Positions 1 to 6,729 of a stretch of DNA of 64,000 nt are shown in pieces. The notes beneath the pieces were generated by a model that was not told the DNA's origin, made no database searches, and saw nothing but the letters and a program-made list of their open reading frames with translations. Source of the DNA: a bacterium (lineage in GTDB: Bacteria > Myxococcota_A > Bradymonadia > UBA7976 > UBA1532); the NCBI GenBank assembly GCA_030426085.1, contig JAUHYW010000043.1:19222-83221 (forward strand), written 5' to 3'. Numbering within the stretch: position 1 is the stretch's first letter; each line of letters starts with the position of its first letter. Both the position numbers and the translations under genes were made by a program.

Positions 1-427
1 CGCCGACGCCGTCGCCGTCGGCGTCCCGCTGGTCGGCGTTGGGCTGAGCGAGGCAGTTGTCGCAGCGGATCTGGACCCCGTCGGCGTCGGGGTCCCGCTG
101 GGGTTCGGTCCAGTTGTTGGCCTCGGCCGCGGCGCAGCGGCGCTGGGTGCAGGCCAGGATCTGCATCAACGCCGCCGCCCGCTCGACGCCGTTCCACCGG
201 CGGCGAAAGCCGTTGTGCGGCACCCACATCCGGTCGTCTATGTCCCAGATCTCGTAGAAGCCGTCGTAGCGCCGGCTGGGGTTGATCCAGAAGGGCAGGC
301 CGTCGGCGCAGTCGATGAGCCAGCCGGGCAGGGTCTCGTCGTGGTGCGGGTCGTAGCGCGCGGGCAGCGCCGGGCGGCCGGGGGGCGGCTCGCACCACAT
401 TTCGAAGAGCAGCGAGCCTTCGAGCAC
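1..427 (-). CDS. Secreted protein fragment with calcium-binding-type Asp repeats (3' partial)
   Basis: This reading frame runs on the minus strand off the left edge of the window. It encodes a Trp/Cys-containing globular stretch followed by two Asp-rich repeats of the thrombospondin-type-3 kind (DPDADGVQIRCDNC and DQRDADGDGVG), which in other proteins coordinate calcium. The only start codon seen is a GTG at 427. The same frame stays open, without a start, back to about 593. It is therefore probably the downstream part of the lipoprotein gene that begins at 999, separated from it by a frame break between the arms of a 14-bp inverted repeat. The function is unknown; an extracellular or surface role is inferred from the repeats. 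Confidence 0.6.
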   Translation of the reverse strand, partial: MLEGSLLFEMWCEPPPGRPALPARYDPHHDETLPGWLIDCADGLPFWINPSRRYDGFYEIWDIDDRMWVPHNGFRRRWNGVERAAALMQILACTQRRCAAAEANNWTEPQRDPDADGVQIRCDNCLAQPNADQRDADGDGVG

Positions 428-441
428 GATGCCAGGCTCCG

Positions 442-999
442 TCAGGAAATGACTCGGGCTGCGGCCGCGATCTCGACCCCCATTCGCCGCTTTCCTCCTC
501 GCCTGCTCCTCGCCGCACCTCTGGTGCGACTGCGTCGCCGGCTGCGGGGGCGCTGGCGACTGGGGGCCGACCTCACGCCCTCGCTGTCCGAGTCATTTCC
601 TTCCGAAGCCTTGTTCGGCGGCGGGGGCACGGCGACGGCCCGGGAGAGGCCGACGACGGACGCGCAGCTCTGTGCGGGGCATCCGAACCCGCGGGCGGTG
701 GTGAGCCAGATGCCACCGGGGGCGTGGATGGCCCGGGTCCAGTTGCCGCCGGGCTGGCCGAGCACGAGGCCCCGGCGGCAGTGGCCCTCTTCGACCCGCT
801 GGCAGTGCAGGATGCTCAGCTCGGTCGGGCCCTCGCTGGTGGCTTCGGTGCGCAGCGGGGCGTTGGCTTCGGTCCAGCACGGCGCGACGCCGGCGTCGAG
901 GGGGCTGGGTTCATGCACGCACAGCTCGGGGTGGTCGCTGCAACACCCGGCGACGGTGAAGAGCGCGAGGGCTGTGAGCTCGAACCGTCGGATGTGCAT
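442..999 (-). pseudogene. Lipoprotein N-terminal part, frame broken near 440-600
   Basis: The ATG at 999 starts a convincing lipoprotein signal peptide (MHIRRFELTALALFTVAGCC, cysteine of the lipobox at residue 19), followed by a Cys-containing domain (CWTEAN, LHCQRVEEGHC). The coding character (third-position G/C, balanced composition) is good down to about 600. Between 600 and the stop at 442 the frame turns into an Arg-rich stretch typical of out-of-frame reading. Good coding character resumes in another frame below 440. I infer a single surface lipoprotein interrupted by a frameshift or a small inversion. Two adjacent genes or a sequencing error are the alternatives. Confidence 0.5.
444..601. 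repeat. 14-bp perfect inverted repeat flanking a 130-bp segment
   Basis: AGGAAATGACTCGG at 444-457 is matched exactly by its reverse complement at 588-601. The 130 bp between the arms is precisely the stretch where neither reading frame of the flanking lipoprotein gene looks coding. This could be an invertible segment, a past inversion scar or an assembly artefact. Confidence 0.6.
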
Positions 1000-1143
1000 C
1001 GCGTCGCCTCCCGTGGATACCGCCCCCCGTAGTACGGAGGGTGGTGCCATCCCGAGGCTGAATGCAATCTCCGAGTATGGGTGCCGGTGGGCGGTGTGCC
1101 GGGGGCCGTATGACTGACAGGCACCCGGTCGGGCCGGGCCCGA

Positions 1144-1272
1144 TCAGCCGGGGGGCAGGTCCATCCGGGCGTCGGCCGCCGCTTCGGCCTCGGCCTCCGC
1201 CTCGGCCGCCGCGCGGGCCGCCTCGTCGAGCGCGGCGCGGACCTCGGCGTCGAGGTCGGGCGAGTCGGGCAC
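1144..1272 (-). pseudogene. Short Ala/Glu-rich coding tail abutting the repeat array
   Basis: On the minus strand a frame with almost all third positions G or C ends in TGA at 1144. From a GTG at 1272 it would encode 42 residues. Its core reads PDSPDLDAEVRAALDEAARA, then an Ala/Glu run, then MDLPPG. The frame stays open upstream into the tandem array that begins near 1315. It has no convincing ribosome-binding site. It looks more like the 3' end of a gene truncated by growth of the array than a complete small gene. The rest of 1000-1315 holds nothing else I can support. Confidence 0.3.
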
Positions 1273-1356
1273 GATGTCCTCGGCGCCGGCGGCCCCACCC
1301 CGGCGGGCTGCCGGCACCTGATCCGCCCGGCGCCTGGACCCAGCCGGTCGTCCGAT

Positions 1357-2039
1357 CGATCCAGCCGGGGTGCGAGACCCCCTCCCGACTCGATCGATCG
1401 ACCGCCAGACACCTGCCGGACCCGGCCGTCGTTCATCCCTTCGAAATTCGCAGGCCTCCGCACCCTCGTCAGCGAGCGGTCGTTCGAATCAGAGAAGGGT
1501 CCCGGACCCGACCGTGATCCGATCTTTCGAATTTCGAAGGGTCCCGAACCCGGCTTCGATTCGTTCGTTCGAACTCGGGCAGGGTCTCGGACCCTCTCGT
1601 GATTCGGTCGTTCGACTTTCGAAGGGTCCCGGACCCGGCTTCGATTCGTCCATTCGAATTTCGGCGGGGTCTGGGACCCGGCTTCGATGCGTTCATTCGA
1701 ATTTCGACGGGGTCTGGGACCCGGCTTCGACGCGTTCGTTCGAATTTCGACGGGGTCTGGGACCCGGCTTCGATGCGTTCATTCGAATTTCGACGGGGTC
1801 TGGGACCCTCCTCGATTCGTTCATTCGAATATCGGCGGGGTCTTCCGGCTCTCTGGCGGTCGTTCAGTCGGATTCTGGCCGGGTCGCGCACCCCTTCGGC
1901 GGTCGTTCGATCGAATTCCGACGGGGTCTCCCGGCTTCTTGACGGTCGTTCGGTCGAGTCACGCCGGGGCCTCGCGCCTCCTCGCGGCCATCCGGTCGAG
2001 TCCGGGCGGGGGCGTCGAGCGGCACATGTGGGAGCCACC
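1357..2039. repeat. Degenerate 42/43-bp tandem repeat array (about 16 units)
   Basis: Units begin at 1357, 1399, 1442, 1485, 1528, 1570, 1613, 1655, 1698, 1741, 1784, 1826, 1869, 1912, 1955 and 1997, so spacing alternates strictly between 42 and 43 bp. The best-kept units (1655-1826) contain the palindrome TTCGAA and a small dyad of the form GGGTC-TGG-GACCC; edge units are more diverged. Because 43 is not a multiple of three, the frame rotates at each unit and the open frames across it are not genes. It lies upstream of the lipoprotein gene at 2099. Confidence 0.9.
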
Positions 2040-2098
2040 CTTTGACCCGCACTGCCGACTCGTCGACAATCGGGCCACCCGACTCGCGGAGCCCGTCC

Positions 2099-3976
2099 AT
2101 GCCGTCACGCTCGTCCTTGCGTTCGCCCGCCCTGCTGTTGTTCGTCGGCCTCGCCGCCATGGCCTGCTCCGACGCGGTGCCCGTCGGCGACGGCGTCGAC
2201 GGCGGGGTCCCGCTCGACTTCGACATCGTGCCCGTCGACGACGCCGGCAAGACCGAGGACATGCCCCGGGGCAGCGGCGACATGGGCCCCCCGCTCGCCG
2301 ACGAGGAGCGCCAGCTCGCGCTGTTCGACGACCCCGACCAGTTCGCGCTGCTCGGCACGACCCTCGAGGTGCAGTTCATCTACAGCCGCACCCGGGGCGG
2401 CGGCATGCCCGAGCCGATCGAGGCGGGCCGGGTCAGCTTCACCCTGTACGACGAGAACAACCTCGAGAGCCCCGGCGGCGTCGCCAACAGCCGGCTGCGC
2501 AGCGGCAGCGGCCAGACCGACGCCCAGGGCCTCGTCACCGCCGAGGTGGCCATCGGCGACATCGAGACGTTCTTCTACATCGAGGCCGACGCCCCCGGCG
2601 CCGAGCCGGTGCGCTACGGGGTCGCGGTCGGCCGGGACGGGGTCGGCGCCCTCAACGTGCGGGTGGTCTACGAGCCGGCGACGAGCCGCTACACCTTCCG
2701 CGAGCTGCCCACCGCCGAGGTCTTCCTCTTCGACGACCAGAACTGCGGTCAGGTGGGCATGGAGCCGACCCAGATCTTCGGGGCCTACATCTCGGTGCCC
2801 CGCGATCCCTTCGACTCGGTCGACAATCAGGTCAACATCCGCGACCTGGAGGACGGCAGCCGCTTCACCGTGGCCGCGGTGGCCTACAACACCCTCGACA
2901 ACACCGTCGCCTTCGGCTGCCAGGACGCCGTCGAGATCATCGGCGGCCGCACCACCGGCGTCGATCTGGTCATCGACGACCTGCCGCTCGAGTTCAAGGG
3001 CCGCTTCCGGGTCGTGCACCGCTTCGACCTGACCGAGATGCTGCGCAGCAGCGACAACGACACCCTCAACACGGTGGCCGACGTGCTCGACATCCTGCGC
3101 ATCATCGGCAGCGACGAGGGCGAGCGGGGGCGCATGCTCGTCGAGCTGCTGTGCGGGGTGACCGGCATCGACGAGAACCTGTGCGACCTCATCGAGCCCA
3201 TCGCCGGGCGGCTCGTCGATCAGGTCATCGACAACTTCCTCGTCGAGCAGGTGCCCGAGGTCTTCGCCGTGCTGCGGGGCATCAGCGACGTGCTCACGAT
3301 CCTGACCGACATGACCATCGTCGGCGAGATCGAGTTCATCGACAGCTTCCCCGACGACGAGGGCATGCTCTACGACAACGAGAGCCGGTGGCAGAAGTTC
3401 CGCTTCCGCTGGCGCAACGGCTGCCCCCAGGGGGCCGACTGCATCCAGGAGTTCACCATCGGCGAGCTGCACAACGACGGCGGCGCCGACCGCCCGCGGC
3501 CGATCTTCGGCCAGTTCGACGCCGATCTGGTGGGCAGCGAGCTGATCATCCCGGCCCACGTCTACACCGTGCGCTACGCGACCATCCTGCTGGGGCTGGC
3601 CGAGACGTGGGTCATCCCGGCCATCCTGGGGCAGCCGGGCCCGATCGGCATCGACGAGGTGCTCGCCGAGATCCTGCCCTGTGAAGACATCGACGATGTC
3701 ATCGGCGAGGGCAACTGCCAGATCATCCTCGTCGAAGGCATCGCCGAGGTCCTCTACGAGCAGCTCGGCCGGCTCGAGTTCGCCGCCGACGCCTTCACCA
3801 TCGAGGGCCGGGTGACCCCGGTGGACGACGACGGCGATCTGGTCATCGACCGGCTCGTCGACGGCACCTGGGAGGGCCTGATCGGTATGGACCTGCGCTT
3901 CCCGGGCTGCTTCACCGGCTGCCGGGGGCTCGACTGCGAGCCCGACAACTGCATCGTGCCCGCCCTGGCGCCCTGA
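2099..3976 (+). CDS. Large lipoprotein of unknown function
   Basis: The ATG at 2099 gives a signal peptide with a lipobox (LFVGLAAMACSDA), so it is probably lipid-anchored in the outer envelope. A 625-residue protein follows. It opens with an Asp/Gly linker, then a region resembling bacterial Ig-like/carboxypeptidase-regulatory folds (GRVSFTLYDENN then TDAQGLVTAEV). A longer, predominantly acidic domain follows. The C-terminus has paired cysteines (PGCFTGCRGLDCEPDNC) and an Asp-rich VDDDGDLVIDRLVDGTW segment that could bind calcium. I do not recognise a family for the central part. Longer starts upstream would enter the repeat array and are not credible. Confidence 0.85.
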   Translation: MPSRSSLRSPALLLFVGLAAMACSDAVPVGDGVDGGVPLDFDIVPVDDAGKTEDMPRGSGDMGPPLADEERQLALFDDPDQFALLGTTLEVQFIYSRTRGGGMPEPIEAGRVSFTLYDENNLESPGGVANSRLRSGSGQTDAQGLVTAEVAIGDIETFFYIEADAPGAEPVRYGVAVGRDGVGALNVRVVYEPATSRYTFRELPTAEVFLFDDQNCGQVGMEPTQIFGAYISVPRDPFDSVDNQVNIRDLEDGSRFTVAAVAYNTLDNTVAFGCQDAVEIIGGRTTGVDLVIDDLPLEFKGRFRVVHRFDLTEMLRSSDNDTLNTVADVLDILRIIGSDEGERGRMLVELLCGVTGIDENLCDLIEPIAGRLVDQVIDNFLVEQVPEVFAVLRGISDVLTILTDMTIVGEIEFIDSFPDDEGMLYDNESRWQKFRFRWRNGCPQGADCIQEFTIGELHNDGGADRPRPIFGQFDADLVGSELIIPAHVYTVRYATILLGLAETWVIPAILGQPGPIGIDEVLAEILPCEDIDDVIGEGNCQIILVEGIAEVLYEQLGRLEFAADAFTIEGRVTPVDDDGDLVIDRLVDGTWEGLIGMDLRFPGCFTGCRGLDCEPDNCIVPALAP

Positions 3977-4003
3977 TCCGGGCCGAGACCGGGCCCCGGC
4001 CGC

Positions 4004-4603
4004 TCAGGCGACGACCGCCACCCGCCGGCCGACGTAGAGCGCCTCGTCCAGGCAGCGCGCGATGAGGTGGGCCACGTCGGCGTGGCGCACCTGGAGCGAT
4101 CCCAGGATCGCCGCGTCGGCCTGATGGCGATAGGCGCCCGTCGCCTCGCCTTCGGTCATGACCGGGGGGCAGACGAAGGTCCACTCCAGGCCGCTGGCGT
4201 CGAGCAGCGCGATGCACGCCCGGTGGCGCTCGGTGACCGGCTTCATCGGCGCGGGGAACCACGGCTGCTCCATCAGCGGGCGGCCGTCGGGGCCGTCGAG
4301 CGCGCCCGCGCCGCCGACCCCGATCACCCGCGAGATGCCGTGGGCCTGCGCCGCCGCGATGAGGTGGGTGATGGCCTCGGTGCGGGTGTCCAGCTCGCCG
4401 CCGACCACCGAGACGATCGCGTCGACCCCCTCGACCGCCGCCTTCACCGCGGCGGCGTCCCGGGCGTCGAGCGCGGCGTTGTCGACCCCCTCCACCGGCC
4501 CGCCCGACCGGCTGAACGCCCGCACCGTGTGCCCCGCCGCCTTCAACTGCGCCACCAGCGGCCGCCCGGTCTTGCCGGTGGCTCCGATCACCGCGATCTC
4601 CAT
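4004..4603 (-). CDS. NAD(P)-binding Rossmann-fold reductase (atypical SDR, NmrA-like)
   Basis: The 199-residue protein starts with the dinucleotide-binding motif GATGKTG at residues 7-13, the signature of atypical short-chain dehydrogenases of the NAD(P)H-binding/NmrA type. It continues with the usual alternating beta-alpha pattern (DARDAAAVKAAVEGVDAIVS). It lacks the YxxxK pair of classical SDRs, so it may be a redox sensor or flavin/biliverdin-type reductase; the substrate cannot be read from sequence. The ATG at 4603 is preferred because AAGGAG sits six bases before it; a GTG one codon upstream is too close. It is transcribed divergently from the sirtuin gene across about 106 bp. Confidence 0.85.
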   Translation of the reverse strand: MEIAVIGATGKTGRPLVAQLKAAGHTVRAFSRSGGPVEGVDNAALDARDAAAVKAAVEGVDAIVSVVGGELDTRTEAITHLIAAAQAHGISRVIGVGGAGALDGPDGRPLMEQPWFPAPMKPVTERHRACIALLDASGLEWTFVCPPVMTEGEATGAYRHQADAAILGSLQVRHADVAHLIARCLDEALYVGRRVAVVA

Positions 4604-4709
4604 CACGCGCTCCTTCGCATCGTCGTCCTCGGGTCCCCCGATCTACCCCCGCCCGTCGCGGATGCACAACCGCGCATCCCGCCCCGGGGTTCGGACATCC
4701 TCCCGACGC

Positions 4710-5555
4710 ATGACCGCCGACCTCGCCGCCCTCGCCGCCCTCTTCGCCGACGCCCGCCGGGTGGTGGTCCTGACCGGCGCCGGCCTGAGCACCGAGTCGG
4801 GCATCCCCGACTACCGCAGCCCGCGCCCCGCGCCGCGCAGCCGGCCCATCCGCTACATGGAGTTCGTGCGCCGGACCCCCATGCGCCGCCGCTACTGGGC
4901 CCGCAGCATGATCGGCTGGCCGGCCATCGCCGCCGCCCGCCCCAACCCGGGGCACGCCGCGCTGGCCCGGCTCGAGGCCGCCGGCCGGATCCACACCCTG
5001 ATCACCCAGAACGTCGATCGCCTGCACCACGCCGCGGGCAGCGAGCGGGTCATCGAGCTGCACGGGGCGCTGGCCGAGGTCCGCTGCCTCGACTGCGGGG
5101 CCATCACCGACCGGGCGGCGATGCAGGCCCGCCTGCGGGCGGCCAACCCCGGCTGGGCCGCGGTCGCGAGCGCGATCAACCCCGACGGCGACGTCGCGCT
5201 CGACCGGGACGATTACGATCGGTTCGTGGTGCCCCCCTGCGCGACCTGCGGGGGGCTGCTCAAGCCGCGGGTGGTCTTCTTCGGGGAGTCGGTGCCCCCG
5301 CCGCGGGTCGAGGCCGCGTTCGCCGCGGTCGCCGAGGCCGACGCGATGCTCGTCGCCGGCACCTCGCTCACCGTCTGGAGCGGGCTGCGCTTCGTGCGCG
5401 CCGCCGCCGAGCGGGGGCTGCCCATCGGGCTGGTGAACCTGGGCGACGTGCGCGAGGGGCACCTGGCCACCGCCCGCCTCGCCGCGCCCACCGGCGTCGC
5501 CCTGCCGGCGCTGGTCGATCGCCTGCTGGCCGACCGCCTGCCGGCCGACCGCTGA
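4710..5555 (+). CDS. NAD-dependent protein deacylase, sirtuin family (SIRT4-like class II)
   Basis: The 281-residue protein carries the sirtuin NAD-binding motif GAGLSTESGIPDYRS near residue 20, the TQNVDRLH motif and the catalytic His in ELHGAL. A zinc site is formed by two cysteine pairs (RCLDCG and PCATCG). The segment RRRYWARSMIGWP and the overall length resemble class II sirtuins such as SIRT4. These remove acyl groups from lysines, consuming NAD and releasing nicotinamide and O-acyl-ADP-ribose; the enzyme is expected to be cytoplasmic. It is convergent with the ArsI-type gene, with only four bases between the stops. The substrate preference is unknown. Confidence 0.93.
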   Translation: MTADLAALAALFADARRVVVLTGAGLSTESGIPDYRSPRPAPRSRPIRYMEFVRRTPMRRRYWARSMIGWPAIAAARPNPGHAALARLEAAGRIHTLITQNVDRLHHAAGSERVIELHGALAEVRCLDCGAITDRAAMQARLRAANPGWAAVASAINPDGDVALDRDDYDRFVVPPCATCGGLLKPRVVFFGESVPPPRVEAAFAAVAEADAMLVAGTSLTVWSGLRFVRAAAERGLPIGLVNLGDVREGHLATARLAAPTGVALPALVDRLLADRLPADR

Positions 5556-5559
5556 TCGC

Positions 5560-6027
5560 TCAGCCGCAGCACCCGCCCTTCTCGGCGGTCGCGGGCGCGC
5601 CGGCGGCCGGCTGGGCCTCGGGCGCGCAGCAGGCCTCGGGCACCGCGTGCATCACGTCCGCCTCGCCGGTCTTGACCCAGAACTCCCACGGGTTGCCGTC
5701 GGGGTCGGTCACCCACAGCTTCTCGGCGGTCGCGTAGCAGCACACCGCGCCCTTCTCCGGGCGCACCGGCAGCCCCCGCTGCTCGAACTCGGCCTCCAAG
5801 CGGTTCAGGGCCGCCAGGTCGTCCAGCTCCATGCCCAGGTGCTCGTCCCCCCGGGGGCCGCTCTCGGGCCCGGTCACCAGGCTGAGCATCAGCGCCGGCT
5901 CGTCGAGCCGCCAGTTGGCGTAGTCGTCGCGCCGCTTGGCCGGCGGCCGGCCGAAGAGGGCGGCGTAGAAGCGGACGCTGGCGTCCAGGTCGCGCACGGC
6001 GAGGCTGACGTGAACTCGAGTGGTCAT
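5560..6027 (-). CDS. arsI: ArsI/CadI-type glyoxalase-fold dioxygenase (C-As lyase candidate)
   Basis: This 155-residue vicinal-oxygen-chelate protein has the two beta-alpha modules of the fold. HVSLAVRDL supplies the first metal His, EHLGMELDD the second, and a late Glu lies in NPWEFWVK. The vicinal cysteine pair in AVCCYA is the hallmark of ArsI, where it binds trivalent organoarsenicals before Fe(II)-dependent cleavage of the C-As bond. CadI, a cadmium-induced relative, shares it. The tail adds further cysteine pairs (EACCAPE and a terminal GGCCG), which could bind metal or metalloid. Start ATG at 6027 follows GAGGAG. Two ATCGT-N6-ACGAT dyads lie upstream. No arsR gene is in the window, so arsenic rather than cadmium specificity is inference. 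Confidence 0.85.
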   Translation of the reverse strand: MTTRVHVSLAVRDLDASVRFYAALFGRPPAKRRDDYANWRLDEPALMLSLVTGPESGPRGDEHLGMELDDLAALNRLEAEFEQRGLPVRPEKGAVCCYATAEKLWVTDPDGNPWEFWVKTGEADVMHAVPEACCAPEAQPAAGAPATAEKGGCCG

Positions 6028-6063
6028 GCTGGTCTCCTCGGGCCCGCGCTCGGCGGGGCAGTC

Positions 6064-6079
6064 ATCGTAGAAGGACGAT
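6064..6079. promoter_or_regulatory. Operator-like dyad ATCGT-N6-ACGAT, copy 1
   Basis: This is a perfect 5-bp dyad with a 6-bp centre (AGAAGG), lying 37 bp upstream of the ArsI-type start codon. Its arrangement resembles operators of ArsR/SmtB-family repressors, which bind ATCxx-N6-xxGAT-like sites. The regulator identity is inferred. Confidence 0.5.
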
Positions 6080-6112
6080 TAGCCGCAACGGCGGGGTCGG
6101 CGCAAGCAGTTC

Positions 6113-6128
6113 ATCGTGTTTTTACGAT
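6113..6128. promoter_or_regulatory. Operator-like dyad ATCGT-N6-ACGAT, copy 2
   Basis: This has the same half sites as copy 1, with centre GTTTTT, 49 bp away centre to centre. It lies between the divergent ArsI-type gene and the lipoprotein gene at 6198, so it could affect either. The exact repetition of both half sites and centre length makes chance unlikely. Confidence 0.5.
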
Positions 6129-6197
6129 GACCCGATTCTCGGCGCCGGGGCCGCTCCTGCTGTACGCTGCCGATCCCTCTCCGGCACGGAGGTCCCC

Positions 6198-6653
6198 GTG
6201 ACCCGCTCCGCACTCGTCTCCGGCGCCCTGCTCGCCCTCTCGCTCACCGCCTGCGGTCCGCAGTTCGCCGTGCGCGGCGTCGCCTACGACCTGAGCGACG
6301 CCGAGGCCGGCTACGCCCGCGACTGGGCCGCCGCCGCGCCGGTCGAGGCCGCCGCCGCCTGCCGCTATTGGGACGCGAAGCAGCAGGCGGCGGGCACCGT
6401 GCACACCCGGGCCGCGCGCAAGGTCGGCGACTTCCGCCAGCTCCGGCTGTGGACCCAGGCCAACCGCATCGCCCGCTGCACCGACGCTGGCGCCGCCGAT
6501 CAGACCCCGGCGACGCTGCCCGGCGCGGCGCAGGCCGAGGACGCCCCGCCGCCGCCGTCGAGCGCGCCGCCGCCGGCCGCCGAGGACGCGCCCCCGCCGC
6601 CCTCGGAGGACGCCCCGCCGCCCGCCGACGAGGACGCCCCGCCGCCGATGTGA
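6198..6653 (+). CDS. Small lipoprotein with Pro/Glu/Ala-rich tail
   Basis: The GTG at 6198, preceded by GGAGG, starts a lipoprotein signal peptide (LLALSLTACGPQ). The mature part of about 85 residues is helical, with one conserved-looking Cys pair (AAACRYWDA and IARCTDA). After that comes a tail of repeated EDAPPPP units up to the last residue. Such tails often span the periplasm or cell wall. The family is not recognised. It is divergent from the ArsI-type gene and precedes the TonB-dependent receptor by 76 bp, so the two may be co-transcribed. Confidence 0.75.
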   Translation: MTRSALVSGALLALSLTACGPQFAVRGVAYDLSDAEAGYARDWAAAAPVEAAAACRYWDAKQQAAGTVHTRAARKVGDFRQLRLWTQANRIARCTDAGAADQTPATLPGAAQAEDAPPPPSSAPPPAAEDAPPPPSEDAPPPADEDAPPPM

Positions 6654-6729
6654 TCCCGCCGGCGAGGCGCTATGCAAGCCCCGCCCGATCGTCTACCTTC
6701 CCGCCGCGCTCACCCGGGGAGGAGATGTC

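Noticed and set aside
1370..2045. Several overlapping open frames across the first tandem array on both strands
   Set aside because: The period of 42/43 bp rotates the frame at each unit, all frames are open only because the repeat lacks stops, and no ribosome-binding site or family signal is present.
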